NCBI GenBank assembly: GCA_002682825.1
Contig: NOKP01000004.1
Location: forward strand, 2,105,607-2,169,606
Length of the DNA: 64,000 nt
Direction: 5' to 3'
From: Neonectria sp. B-13
Taxonomy: Eukaryota > Ascomycota > Sordariomycetes > Hypocreales > Nectriaceae
Part shown: positions 24,171 to 36,139 of the stretch, piece after piece
How positions within the stretch are numbered: position 1 is the stretch's first letter
Layout: each line of letters opens with the position of its first letter
Translations under genes and position numbers: made by a program
The notes under the pieces: model-generated
What the model saw: only the letters and a program-made list of their open reading frames with translations
Databases searched by the model: none
What the model was told of the DNA's origin: nothing

Positions 24171-26625
24171 GGTGTTGGAGGAAGAAGTGAGCAGCTGAAT
24201 GATATTTGGTATTCGCAACGACACGAGGCAAGGGCCGGGGTAAGAAAAGAAAAGGGGAAAACGGCCGACGGTGCTAAGGCCTGGCCCGGAGGCGTTTCGC
24301 TAGGAGAGGACGACAGGAACGGGTATAAGGATCGCTCGTTGACGCTGGAGATGTGAGTGTGTTTGATGAAAGAAGAAGAAAGAAGAAGGCGGCGTCGGAT
24401 GGGTTGTTTGAGGTTTGGGAGGAGAAAGGTGTAGCTGCGGTGGCTGGCTGCCGGAGTCTGGTAAGGTAGCGGCAAGGTAAGGTACAGCAGATGCCGTAAA
24501 GTACCAGTGAGTGGAGGCGCAGGGTCTACTGTAGGTGACGTTGGCCCTGGAACAGGGCAGTTTTGGCTGGTCGTGGGCGTTTGATTCGGCGGATCGGCGC
24601 CCAGCAGCGTTGGCGACGCGTTGGAATTGCGGGTCCTCGGACAGCCCGTCGTAAAAATGTGCTTGGCGAGGTAACAATTTGGCAAGCGAGAGACGAGACA
24701 GGAGGAGGAGACAAGAAGACGTGAAGAAGAAAAGAACGAAGGAAAAAAGTAGAAGAAAATAAGAGAAGACGTGAAAACAATCAGGCTCGATCGAAAGTAA
24801 CCCCCCTCTTCTTTATTCTCTGACTAAAAAGGCTCTCGTACTTTGCCTCTCTTTTGTCTTGCTATCTGCAACTTCTGCTGACTGCTGACTTGGTGAGGCA
24901 CGGTGACGTGCAGTGCCGGGCAGTGCTGGTGCAGAGCCCGGCCGCTTGGAGCCCGACTGGGCTTAGCGGGCTTGGCATCGTTCCAGTTTTAGAACCTGAC
25001 GCTGTCAAAGTGCACGTCTCCCGAAGCGTGGAGTACGCGGAGTGCGTGTTCTTTTCCAAGCTTCAGCCTTCGTAACCCACTGGGCTGCCTCCAAGCTCGC
25101 CATGGGCCAGGTGCTTCGTCGTGCTTCTTGGTTCCCCAGTGATCGACTCATCCCTTGCCACAGCCCGGGAGAGACAGAGGCAAGCAAACGGAAAGGCTTC
25201 CTTCATCCTTCGGTGCTGCTTTGACGCAAGCTTCCCCACTCTCCAACTCCCCCAGCACGCCATGACGCATCTCGCGGGACGCGGTCCCCTGCCAGCGTAG
25301 GATTCTCATCGGAACATCACTGCAAGTCTGCACCTGCTAGCCTGCATCGACAAAATGCAGATTCTAGGACACCTTGGTGTGAGTTGCAAGTCCGTCTACC
25401 AGTCTTGCGCAGAGATTCATCAGACTTTCACGCCCAAGGCGTTCCAGATGATACCCCCGTAAATCCCTTCGACAGCCCCCATCCACACATGACGAAACCT
25501 CATGCTCCCTCTGCAACCTGGCATGTTTCATGTGACACGCCAACCCAGCGGTCGTCAATTCCATACCGATGTCGGGCACAAACACGAAACTACAGTACTG
25601 GTACCTCCAGCTGAGGTACGAATTCGTTGCCCTTCGTTTCCCTTCCAGTCAACCCACTCAACCGTTCAACCTCCTCCACAGCCCTGTCCCGTCATGGGCC
25701 CCCCAGCTTCGTTTCCATCTGATCTCTTTTCTTTATATTTATCCTTCTATTCAACCCACAAGGCTGGAGCGCAATCGACCTGGGTGTGCGCGGGTGGCTG
25801 AGGTTGACCGGCCCTAGCCTCTGGGACGAGACGCAGCCACGCCCGCGGTGACGAATACACCCTGTATTGAGCGCCCCATGTGGGTCCCATCGACTCAGGT
25901 CCCGAACTTCGTTTGTTTCTGTGCCGTCTTGCCGCACTCATTGCCAGCCAGGCAAAGTAACAACACGCAACTGTTTTTTTCCCCTTCTTTAGCAACGCAT
26001 ACAAACCCATTTTGTACGAACAGGTCCTTGGTTGGTTCCTAATTATTAATTAAAGCTGCAGATTTCCTGCGTTTAGGCACTACCATGTGAACTTCACGAC
26101 CACTTGAACCCTTACCCACTCCCTCTATTCAAGTGTCCCGCCATACTACGTAGCTACAAGGTACAATGCACTTGGTCAGTTCCGTTCAGCTGCCCCCAAT
26201 CTTACTCCGATTACCATCGGAAGCTGGCCAATTAACCACACCATCACCTTGGATGAGGCTTCATCCTGCGAATAAAATGTACTTTGGACGATTCTGATGA
26301 TGTGACTCGTGCAAACAAATGCAAGCCAAATCACCAACCTCAAGTCGCACAACAAACAGCCATAGCAGACTATTGGCTGCCTGGCTATGCGAGTATCCTG
26401 TCGGAGAGCTTCGTCAATTATAAGTACAGACTTTGTTATCATTGATACATGTTTCTGCGACGACGTTGTGACGACGTTTTCCTTGCCGTGGTCTATCGCT
26501 CCATCTTCCGCCATTCTTTCGTAAATATGGTACAGGTGCTTGTTGTACACATGGCATCTTGGCCTCTTCCATTACGCCCATGTCTCTCCGCCGGTAGTTT
26601 TCAACCCTCGAGACTTCGTTTCCGT
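24171..26625. other. Intergenic region between the rhomboid gene and the small membrane-protein gene
   Basis: About 2.5 kb. The left part (24171-24780) is the rhomboid upstream region, with an (GAA)-rich purine run near 24365-24395. The remainder shows no credible gene, RNA or mobile element. The right end holds the 3' flank of the next gene. Confidence 0.45.
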
Positions 26626-27186
26626 TCACTTGCTCTCCTTCGGTGCGGGGTCGTCGCTTGAGCTCGCCTTGTCGTCCGGCTTCTTCGCGCCGCTGCCCCA
26701 GTTGCCGTTCCACACATCCGAGACCTGGTCCATGATGATGTCGCCGAAGCCCTTGCCCTCCTCAAACTTCTTGCGGTGCTCCTCCGCGCGCTTCTCCTTC
26801 CAGTTCTCCTCCTCGCCGCCCATCCACGTGTCGTTGAGCACCTTGACCAGCCCCTTCTTGTCCTCGGCCTCCCTCGTCTTCTCCGCCGCCTCGCGCTCGC
26901 GGTGTTCCCGCAGGAGCTGCTGCGTGCGCTTGGCGCCGTCGGGCAGCTCCGTGCCGACCATGGAGCCCACGCGGCTGCCGAACCGCCCGTAGATGGATTG
27001 GCCTGTGTATTCGTATGCGAGCTGGTTGGTTGCCAGCGAGAAGGTGCCGGCTAGGACGAAGAAGCGGATGTCCATCTTCCGCGGCGGCATCGCCATCACG
27101 ATGGGCAAAATGATGGCGCCTGCGATGGCTGAGTTGTGGATGAGGGCATTGCGCGGGGGCAGCGGGTGGGCTTCGTCTTGCGACAT
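26626..27186 (-). CDS. Conserved fungal membrane protein, commonly labelled rhomboid family
   Basis: A single exon of 186 residues starting at MSQDEAHPL; upstream in-frame codons to 27432 do not look coding. Seen: two hydrophobic segments at about residues 18-36 and 44-60 flanking the conserved phrase MPPRKMDIRFF, then EYTGQSIYGRFGSR. A highly charged, helical, probably soluble C-terminal half follows (REHREREAAEKTREAEDKK and beyond), containing the tryptophan-rich WNGNWGSG. I recall proteins of this type in Sordariomycetes annotated as rhomboid family membrane protein. No Gly-x-Ser-Gly or catalytic His is present, so protease activity is not supported. The small size, paired helices and long charged tail would fit an organelle membrane adaptor, but the function is unknown. 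Confidence 0.75.
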   Translation of the reverse strand: MSQDEAHPLPPRNALIHNSAIAGAIILPIVMAMPPRKMDIRFFVLAGTFSLATNQLAYEYTGQSIYGRFGSRVGSMVGTELPDGAKRTQQLLREHREREAAEKTREAEDKKGLVKVLNDTWMGGEEENWKEKRAEEHRKKFEEGKGFGDIIMDQVSDVWNGNWGSGAKKPDDKASSSDDPAPKESK

Positions 27187-29109
27187 GGTGGGCAAGCGGG
27201 CTGTAGCGACCTCGGGGTTTCGAATTGGTCCGGTGCGGTGTCGCTTTCGATTTGGTCTCCCGGGGAATGAGGTCTCGTTGTCAAGGATCGTAGTGTTGAG
27301 CCTGGTCACGATGCTGTCGTCAATCAACTTTTTTCCGCAAAACCCATTGGCCAGGGTCCAGTGACCATTAGATGTTGAAAGTACATCTGTCCACACCAAA
27401 TTTACTATGCTAGCTCGGTACCTGCCTACCACAAAGCTGTGGACGCCATGGATATTTGCAATCTTCCTACCCTGGAGCTTCGGGGAGGAGTTGTGTGGAC
27501 TCTCCTCAACCTTGGTCAGTGGTCAACAATCTCCTAGGTATTGTATCAATTGGCTGTTTTTTTATGAGTATGATCTTGGAATAAACAAATTAGTTGTTCT
27601 TGGATAGTTGAAGAAACTTTGGGTCGTCAATTTGCCGGAAAGCTAGACAGAGTAAACAGATATTATCACGACCAGCCACAAGAAGGCAAAAGCAATCAGG
27701 CCGCCGTCGCATCTACCAGCGGCAGTTGTTATGAACGTATGTTATTTAAGTATATACATCAATTCTACATTCGCTGTATGCACTTCTAATCGTCACTGCA
27801 AGCTGAATATATCAGCGAGACCTCAGACAGGCATCCTAGACTGGAATGCTTCCCGAACTCGGTCACTTGTTAAAGTACAAACTGCGACTCCGTTAATTAA
27901 ATAACGAATGGACGACTACTGAGTTGACCTCCACCAAATAGTGAGGCTAGCAATAACAAAAACTCGCTTCAACTAAGCAGTTTACAACTTCCAAACCCCT
28001 CAATCTTCGCGGACTTTGTGGATTTGTTCTTTGCAGATAATCATCAACTTCTTTTTACCCAGCCTAATGTGTTGGCCAATCCACCAAGACAGCCAACTGC
28101 ATTATGTGAGAAAGACACCCCTCAACGATGACAGTGCTTTGCCGTATTATTTGCCTGGTAGGGCGAACTGCAAGTGGCACCTTGACCCAGAGGCCCGCAA
28201 CTTGGCGCCCAGGTTGCCAGGGTAGACCCTCCAAACTGGGGGTTTGGTTTGTTGTCGACTGGTCAATAACATACGAAGTAATCCGAATTGACGACCCTTG
28301 CCTAGAGCCATGGAATTCCACGGACTTCGGCGGACGCCTGCAGGAGCACGTGGGATCCAGTGCCTCAACCAACTCAGGCCCCAGTACAGGATCATCCCTT
28401 TGTCCGGCGTGTCTGTCGTTATAGGAATCCAGAGATGAATTTGCCCTGAAGGGCTCAGGGATGGAAACGCAAAGGAATCATTGTGGTGTCATGTATTCAC
28501 TTGCATTGGTGTTAAGGGCGGTCTCCTCTGGGTCAGGGGGTCGAGCTGGGGGCGTAGGTGCAGAGTCTTACGCCTGACACAGATCTCGGGGATCTTCAGG
28601 ATAGAATCGACGGAGCCAACACCACGTCAATGCACCTCACGCAAAGAGACCTGCGCTCATGCTCGTAGTTGTACCCGTCCTCCCTCCCTCATAGAGGCGT
28701 AACGTTCCAACAAGGGCACGGGTCAACCACTGACCACGTAGTTGGGACCCATCTCCACACTGAATGCGTGGCTCACCCCTGCTAGGAGATGGAGACGGCG
28801 TTCCCGGGGAGATTCATTCGGGATTAAGCAAGCTCATGAGTTTGACGGAGTATGCCGTGTGGGTCTACCAACACGATACTGAGGAAGACACAGGATGCAA
28901 GGTGAAGCAGAGCGGCAGGGCGGCACGAAATTGTGATTAAGAAAACATGTCATTCTGTGCCAGGACAGGGGCTTTCCAGTTCTGACGACCCTCTCATATG
29001 AAAGAAGGCCTTGAAGAAGCAGGGCCTGCGTGGGGCATCGAGGCTATGCAGTATAGTACGTACGTCCATACCACACAGGATACCTGATTAATTTCCACTG
29101 ATCGTTCTC

Positions 29110-29128
29110 CGGAGTTGAGTAAACTCCG
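29110..29128. promoter_or_regulatory. CGG-N13-CCG palindrome
   Basis: CGGAGTT-GAGTA-AACTCCG has perfect 7-bp arms around a 5-nt centre. Inverted CGG...CCG triplets with fixed spacing are the classical target form for dimeric Zn2Cys6 factors. It sits inside a larger TCCGGA...TCCGGA frame, 3.7 kb upstream of a Zn2Cys6 gene. Binding is inference. Confidence 0.35.
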
Positions 29129-30971
29129 CATCCGGAGCCGAACCGACGGTTCATCGGATATCGGGTGATGAGCTAAAGCCCGGCGGTAGACAGTAGGCAG
29201 TGGTGCTTAGTTCCTGGAGGGCAGGAGCAAGGCAAGTTGAATTCCGATTTCCCGGGAATCTTAGGAATCGCACAGCAAATGAGCCTTGCTCGAGAACCTT
29301 GAATAAAGCGTTGAATCTCTCTCATGCGTGCATTTGGCGGCAGTTCAAGATCGAGAGGAGCAGGAATCAGGGGACTGACGGGGAGGAGGAGGATGAAAAC
29401 GGTGATCATCGACCGGGGAGAGCATTAGGTCGAGCGCATCAGCTTCCTAATCAGATACTGACGTGGGCAAGTTGGGATCCGACAGGTACTGGGTACTGGG
29501 TACTGGGGACTTGCACTAGAACTCAATCGGCTCACCACTCCTGGGGAAACGTGGAAAATCATATTCACTTTACTTGATTAATCAGAGGCGGAGCGCTTCC
29601 TAGAGCACAGTTATTTGGTCGTAGTCGCACTTGGCAGCTGACGCTAATGTTAGGCCCGCTGTCGTGGACATGGCATCTAATCTCTGTGGGGGCTCGTGGT
29701 GGGTTGGCCCGGATATAATGAATGGCATCTCCGAGAATTGATACGAGCACGAAAGCTAATCACTACGGTCCTGACAACGTTGGGCGGGGATGAGAAACGT
29801 CATAGATGTGTCGATTCCTAGGGAGGAAACTGGAGGGTGGGACTGATCTGATAGACGAAGTTACCCAAGAGAACTGCTGGGACAGATGCTCGATAACGTT
29901 GGGTGCCGGACAATGGCGCTATTAGGTCGGAACAATTACCGGTTGGTTTGTAATCATCTCTCTCACAAGCCGTTCAGATGTACTAGAATAGAAGGGGCTT
30001 GTCGAACATCTGGGAACTAAAGAGAACGGTGCTGTGGTGAAACCGAGCGGCGGACTTGGTATTCAAGAACACAGGTTTGCCAGCGCCAGCCACAGTCCTC
30101 AGTCCACAGTCCAGCGAGCTCAGCAACATACAGTGCTGACTATGCAACCAGATAATGGGGACGAATCCTCCCGATGACCAGAGGACTGGACCCCCCGAGG
30201 GTGAGCCAATGTTTAGCCCTGCAACCAGGTGGAGATGGGAGATGGCGAGCATGGACTCGGGCTATTCCTCTGCCGCGGGCGTGGAGCATGGAAGCGCGAG
30301 TTTTATGAGAATGACGTTGCCTCTCGCCAATGCTAGGGTATCGAACTACCGCCCACTCCATGGCATGGATGCCGTATCCGGACAAATACGCGTAGTCCGA
30401 GCTTGATTCGAGAGGGGGAGAGCTATGCTGGCCGCAACTCCGGAATGAAGCATGAATATTGGATATGGAATTGACCAGAACGTCACAGGTAGATCAGCGG
30501 CTTAGAAAGGCAAGATAAAAAAAGATGGATGAAGCAATGAATCCTTTGCTGCAGGATGCACGCTCGAGCTCGCGACAGATCGGGCGCAGCCGGCCAGCCA
30601 CAATTTCTCGCGACCGAGGATCTGGCAACGAACGGGCGTTTTACTTTTTATTTTTATTCTGCTGCCTGGACCAAGCGGTTCGCGATCATGTACATAGTAC
30701 TAACCACTGAAGCATGGCGTGGGATGCGTAGTGCAGGACGGGCCACATGTATGCCGGCGGCCTAACAAACCATCCATGACAGGGTGCAGGGACGACTCAC
30801 CCAAGTGTCATGACTCCCCCACCCCTGAATCATGAGAATTGTCTGTCTTGTCTACCGCAGTCGGGCGTCGTCCACGATTCCCTGGATGCACCATGTGTGG
30901 ATCTGGGGCCGTCCGTCTGGTTGCCGAAAAGTTGGGTTACATCGTACATCAAAGCCGTTGGCGCCGTAGGG

Positions 30972-30998
30972 AAGCAAGCAAGCAAGCAAGCAAGCAAG
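30972..30998. repeat. (AAGC)n microsatellite
   Basis: Six to seven perfect AAGC units in the gene-free stretch upstream of the transcription-factor gene. Confidence 0.9.
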
Positions 30999-32861
30999 GA
31001 AGCATCCCGATCCCCAGGCGTCGTTTTCGTTCGGGGGGGTTCGCATGCAAACCCCAGGGTCCTTTTGAATCGGGGGGGATCTCGGTATGGAGTACGGACC
31101 TGCGCACTTCGTACCATGCACTGATATTTTCACATTTTTTCGGGTTGCCCCTCTTCTTCCTTTCTCTGTGATTCTTTCCCTTGAACTTCCCCTTCTAGGT
31201 TTTTTTTTTGGGTTGAATTTTAACTTCTGCGTCCCTCGGTCTCGTTCTCTCATCCTCCAACGGCCTGGACCCGTCCATTCCATGTGAAAAGCGCGCCACA
31301 GTGCGGCAGCGACGGGCTCCGGAACGCCTGGGCTCGATTTGACAAGTCCCACCATGGCAGTGGAATGCCCCGTAAGGATGCGCTAATAACTTAAAGCTAC
31401 TAGTCTCCACTGACGCCTGGCGCCTGACGCCTTGAACGGGCCAGCGAGCCGGCTCAGCGATCCAGGGATGTAGGCGGGATGCCACTGGCCAGCCGCCCGC
31501 CCGCCCGCCAGCCCTGGACCGAGTCTTTGGGCTACTGTACCCGCGCGCTGGGTGAAGGAAGCGTGGAGCCCGCCCCCGGTGCAACGCATTACGTCTCCAG
31601 CGAAGAAAGACAGGATGGGGGCATCAGGGATGGATAGCCAAGCCAAGGTAGAAAACATGGCGTTAGGGCAGGGCTATGGGGACCCGGTCCGTCGTTGGGG
31701 GCTTGACTTCTACATAGTAGGTACCCCCTGGACTGTGGGCACCTCCATGCGTGCGGTGGACGAGCTGGTGTCTGTAAAGGTATGGAGGAGATCTAGGGCG
31801 GTAGGATTTGCCAGGAACCAGCTTATGATGCCGACAAGCGCTAGAGTTTGGGCGGGTAGCTCCCTGTCGCGTAGCGTGCGACCCTAGTGGGCTCACAGAC
31901 CTGCTGCTGAGCTACTCCAAGTTCGGCGTGGGACGGGGGAAGGAAGGTGTGTTGAGGAGGGCAACCCCCAGGGCTCCAGGGCTCCTTCCCCCCTGCCCGC
32001 AACAGCTGCACACACCCACTTCCACTTCCACTTCCTTCTCCACCTCCGCTTGCCTGTACTCTAGTAGCATCCATCACCACTCTGCACTCACCAGGGTTGC
32101 ATTTTGCACTGGGTGCACGCACTCCAAAAGAGACAAGAGCCCCATCCCACCACGACGGGACGACAATCTTCTTCTTCGTTGGAGGGCCCTTCCGGTTTCT
32201 GGGCAATGCCGTTGATCCTTCAGACCTTCGCCCCGCAACTACGAAGTACAAGACGAACAATACCGCGGACGACAAGGCAGCTTCTCTTTTAAACCCTCTT
32301 CTCTTTGACTTGCCTCCCGCCGCGTGTGTGGTTCTTGTTTTCCCATCACGTCAGTCCGCTTCAGTACAACTTGTCCCTTGCAAGTTCCCGTCTTCCACTC
32401 CCAATAACCTGGTTGCCGGCACTGTCACCCATCCATGACACTGCCAGACGGACAGACAACCGTCAACCAAACTATCCATCCAGACATCTCGTCTGTCATC
32501 CATCCATATACACGCGCTTTTACGGCTTTTACCGAGTTCATTCGCTCTCCAGACAGCAGCATCCCGGAGTGGTTCCGATTCACTAGGAATAGGCCCCGGG
32601 CTCTCTGGCAATCGACCATGCCGTCTCTGTGATGCTTTTCGTTCCCTTTTGTTCCTTTGCCACGAGCTCCAATATATTCGACCACGAACTTGTGGGCCGC
32701 CCCTTCATCTTTATCTCATTCTTAACCCCCCTTGACCTAGCCAGCTACTCGGGGGACGGACGAGCGAGTACTTCCTTGCACCACCATCCAGACTCTACAC
32801 TTGAGTCGAGGGTCGTCAATCTCTATCAAAAATATAACAAGGCGCTATTCTTGGAGTTCCC

Positions 32862-34775
32862 ATGTCCGACTGGCTCAAGAATGAGTCTACCTCGCCACAG
32901 CCGGACCCGACGGCCGCGGCGGCTACTGGGACTCCCTCAACGGCAAAGACAACGGCAGCCCCCTTGACAAACGGCCACTATATCAACGGCAGCAACGAAA
33001 GCCACCGCGACCAGAACGACTTCAAAACCATTCCCATGAATACGAATCTCGACTACATCAACTCGAATTCCAATCTCGACGGTCTCTCTCCTAGCTCCGC
33101 CGACTCACCCATCATCCCCAGCAGCATCAACATCGCCCAGCCTCCGGCTTCCATTTCACCTGCTTCCACCCCTCCAGGCCCTCCAGCGAAAGGAGATGCC
33201 GCTGCTACTATTCCTCCTTTGCAAGCGAAGCAAAGGCGTGTTCGGACTAGCAAACCCAAGGTCAAGACTGGATGTACCAACTGCAAGTACGGTCTCAGTC
33301 CCTGCATCCCCTCCCCCCTCTTCCTCTCTTTTAAAGCTTACGTTTCCCCAACAGACAACGACGCATAAAATGTGACGAGGTTCGCCCAGCCTGCACGCAG
33401 TGTGTACGAAGCAAAAAGAATTGTACCGGATACCCTCCGCCCATCCGCGGTTCCCGTCCGTTTGAGGAGATTCGCATTGCTCCAAAGCCCCTCCTCGTCC
33501 AGGCCGTGACGGCCACATCTATGGGCCCATCTACCTTCAACGCCATCGAAGTCGTCCTACCACCTCGCCGAGTCCGCCAACGAATCGCCCAGCGGAATGT
33601 TTTGTCCATGGCATCATCCCCTACTACGTACCAGCCATCCCTGAGCCTGCGCCTCCCACCGACCGAGGGTCCCTACTTTGAGATCTTTCGGACCCATACG
33701 GCCAACGAACTTTCCGGCTACTTTGACTTTGAGTTCTGGACCCGCCGCGTCCTACAGGAATGTCACCATGAACCTGCTATTAAACATGCCGTCATTGCCC
33801 TCGGCGCCCTTTATCAGACGCTTGAACAGACATCTGAGCCAGAAGTCCGCGATTTTTCCGGCTCTAATCCTCACCAACAAGCTGTCATGGGACATTGGCA
33901 GATCGCCATCAAGAGATACTCGGACGCCTGCAACGCGCTGGTCGGGCTAAATTCCCAGGACCAAAAATCCACCAAAACCCTCATAATGGCAAATGTTTTG
34001 TTGGCTTGCTTTGACTCCTTTATCGGGGACCACAGGCAAGCTATAAATCAAATACAGACTGGCCTTGTCCTCCTCGAGAGGTTACGCACGCAGCAACACG
34101 ACAGGATTCTGGCGAGTTCATCGACACCAGCAGAAGATCCCCTCGAAGAGGAACTCGTTACCATGTTTACCCGACTAGCCATCCAGGCCAAGTCGTACGA
34201 CATGGCCTTCCACTTCCCCCAACCCTACGTGATCCGACTCACTAGCCCGCAAGCCTCTTCACCATCAGCCACGGGGTCTTCTCCGAGCTCAAGCGGTGCG
34301 GCATCACCCCCACCAAATGAACCACTGGGCATACCTGAGAACTTTACCTCCCTCCTTGAAGCGCGTCTAGCCTGTGACAGGCTCAACGAGAGAATCATGC
34401 GCTACATTGAAGGACTCTATGCGGTCAAGACGGATCGCAAAGGAACGCTCCCTAAATCATGGCGAGACTACGGTCTCGAGTTCAAGAACCAGATTGAGAC
34501 GTGGTGTGACGCCTTTGACAACCTGTTCCACTCTCGACACTCCCCGTCCGTCTCCTCCCAGGAGAAGGCTGCTATTGCCGCCCTCAAGATGCTCCAAACC
34601 AACAGTCAGGTGTTGTACCTGATGATGTTTAGTGATCAAGAGTCAGACTTTGACGCCTTCCTACCGCAATTTCAGACCATTGTCGATCTGGGCGTTGAGA
34701 TTGTCGCGGATGAAGAGAGGCGAGCCGCCGCTCGCTGTTGTCCTAACCCGGCAGAGTGCCAGCACCATCACAAGT

Positions 34776-34815
<40 letters not shown>

Positions 34816-35248
34816 TGGCGGCATCTTCGCAGGTCCGGGATACATAGCACCACACATTAAGCCCCGATTCTCAGCTGACCTGGGTATCATTGCCCCCCTG
34901 TTCGTCGTCGCGACCAAGTGCCGTGACCCTGTCACTCGTCGCCAAGCCATCCAACTTCTAAGGAGTAGCGCGCGACGCGAGAGTATGTGGGATAGTCAGA
35001 TGGTTGCCCACATTGGTACCTGGGTCATGAATATAGAGGAATCGGAGGTGCTGGCTTCGGATGAGCACCCGATAACTCATAATGGGGTTAGGCAGATACC
35101 TCGGATTATCCCTGAGGAGCAGCGTGTCATGATCCGGGCTGTTGATTTCGACCTGCGTGCCCGCTTTGCAGATGTCCAGGTTGGAACACGGGGCTTGGCT
35201 GCTGGTTTGGTCGATCCCAAGTTCCGCCAGACTCGTATCTCCTGGTGA
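32862..35248 (+). CDS. Zn2Cys6 fungal transcription factor with polyglutamine tract
   Basis: Two exons (32862-33286, 33355-35248) encode 772 residues. Seen: a disordered Ser/Pro/Thr/Asn-rich N-terminus, a basic run RRVRTSKPKVK, then a perfect binuclear zinc cluster CX2CX6CX6CX2CX6C at Cys138, 141, 148, 155, 158 and 165. The 68-bp intron splits the codon directly after Cys141, a common intron site in this family. Residues from about 225 onward form a fungal-specific activation/regulatory domain with predicted helices (for example HEPAIKHAVIALGALYQT). Gln617-Gln628 is polyglutamine, eleven CAG plus one CAA codon, after a CCPNPAECQHHH stretch. Target genes cannot be inferred; nothing metabolic is clustered nearby. 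It may be preceded by a long promoter. Confidence 0.93.
34778..34813 (+). repeat. Coding CAG repeat, polyglutamine
   Basis: Eleven uninterrupted CAG codons followed by CAA encode twelve glutamines in the regulatory region of the Zn2Cys6 protein. The uninterrupted CAG run favours slippage, so length may differ between strains. Confidence 0.95.
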
Positions 35249-36139
35249 ACTCATCCAATTGTTCTTACGCCGGACTAACAGTGCGACTCGGGGTGTCTGG
35301 AGGCGTTTTAGTTGCTGAGACAGCCAGCATACTTGTATGATATGATGGGATGTATTATGGGCGGGGGAGGGGGGTTTACAATGGTAGCAAACATGATTGG
35401 ATATCTATATGATCTGATGTTAAGGAGAACACGGCTTCCAATATTGGGTACATAGCCTGGAAAATGTGTCCTTGATCCTGACAGACCATAACTGCTTCTG
35501 TGGATGAGGGCCAAATGGAATATAAGAAAATTTGATCAAATAAGAACCCATCTTCGATAACTGTTGACATGGCTTCACATGGGCAGCATTCTTTGGCGTC
35601 ACAAGATAAATTGCCACCAAATCCACGCTTGAATCATTTTGAAAGGGGAAAATAATTATATATTCTACCTAGTCTCCGCAATGCTGTTGAGTCAAGTCCA
35701 TAGAATTGTAACAAAGGCGGAGAAGACATCCCAAAAGTCCAGCCCACCCGCTTAACCCCCGTACTCCGGCTCCTGAACAACCCTCGGCCAAATCCCCGTG
35801 ACAACCTTCCACCGGGCCTCCAAAAGGGTGGAGAGAACAAAAAAGGAGAAAACCATCATGATCCGTCCCGTGTAATTTCAGTGAGCAGTCTACTCTAGGT
35901 CTCTCCTCCCGGACAGGTGGTGGTATCGAAGAAATGAAGAGATGCTTGGGAAGCTTTTGGCGTGGTAGAGGGGGAGGAAGGGGTGAGTGGGAAACAGGCC
36001 TTTGGTCTGCGGTGAGTGGTGGTGCGGTGAGTGTGGAAGAGCGAGGGTCGTGGGAGTCGCGAGAGGCCAGTCTGACCCTGTTGACGCCGGGCGAGAAACG
36101 AATGGGGAGGGATATGGTTTTGTGTTGGCATTGCGGGCA
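35249..36139. other. Convergent intergenic region, Zn2Cys6 gene/vps1
   Basis: About 890 bp between the stop codons of two convergent genes. It should hold both 3' UTRs. No coding signal, RNA gene or repeat was recognised; the centre (35370-35660) is AT-rich. Confidence 0.55.

Larger units (their letters stand above)
27187..32861. other. 5.7-kb gene-free stretch before the Zn2Cys6 gene
   Basis: No open frame here has convincing coding character on either strand. The part 27520-28080 is distinctly AT-richer than its surroundings. Simple repeats occur at 29484-29508 (GGTACTG x3) and 30972-30998 (AAGC)n. From about 31980 the plus strand is pyrimidine-rich (CTTCCA repeats), as expected for the promoter and leader of the transcription-factor gene. 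A long 5' leader or non-coding RNA is possible. Confidence 0.45.
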
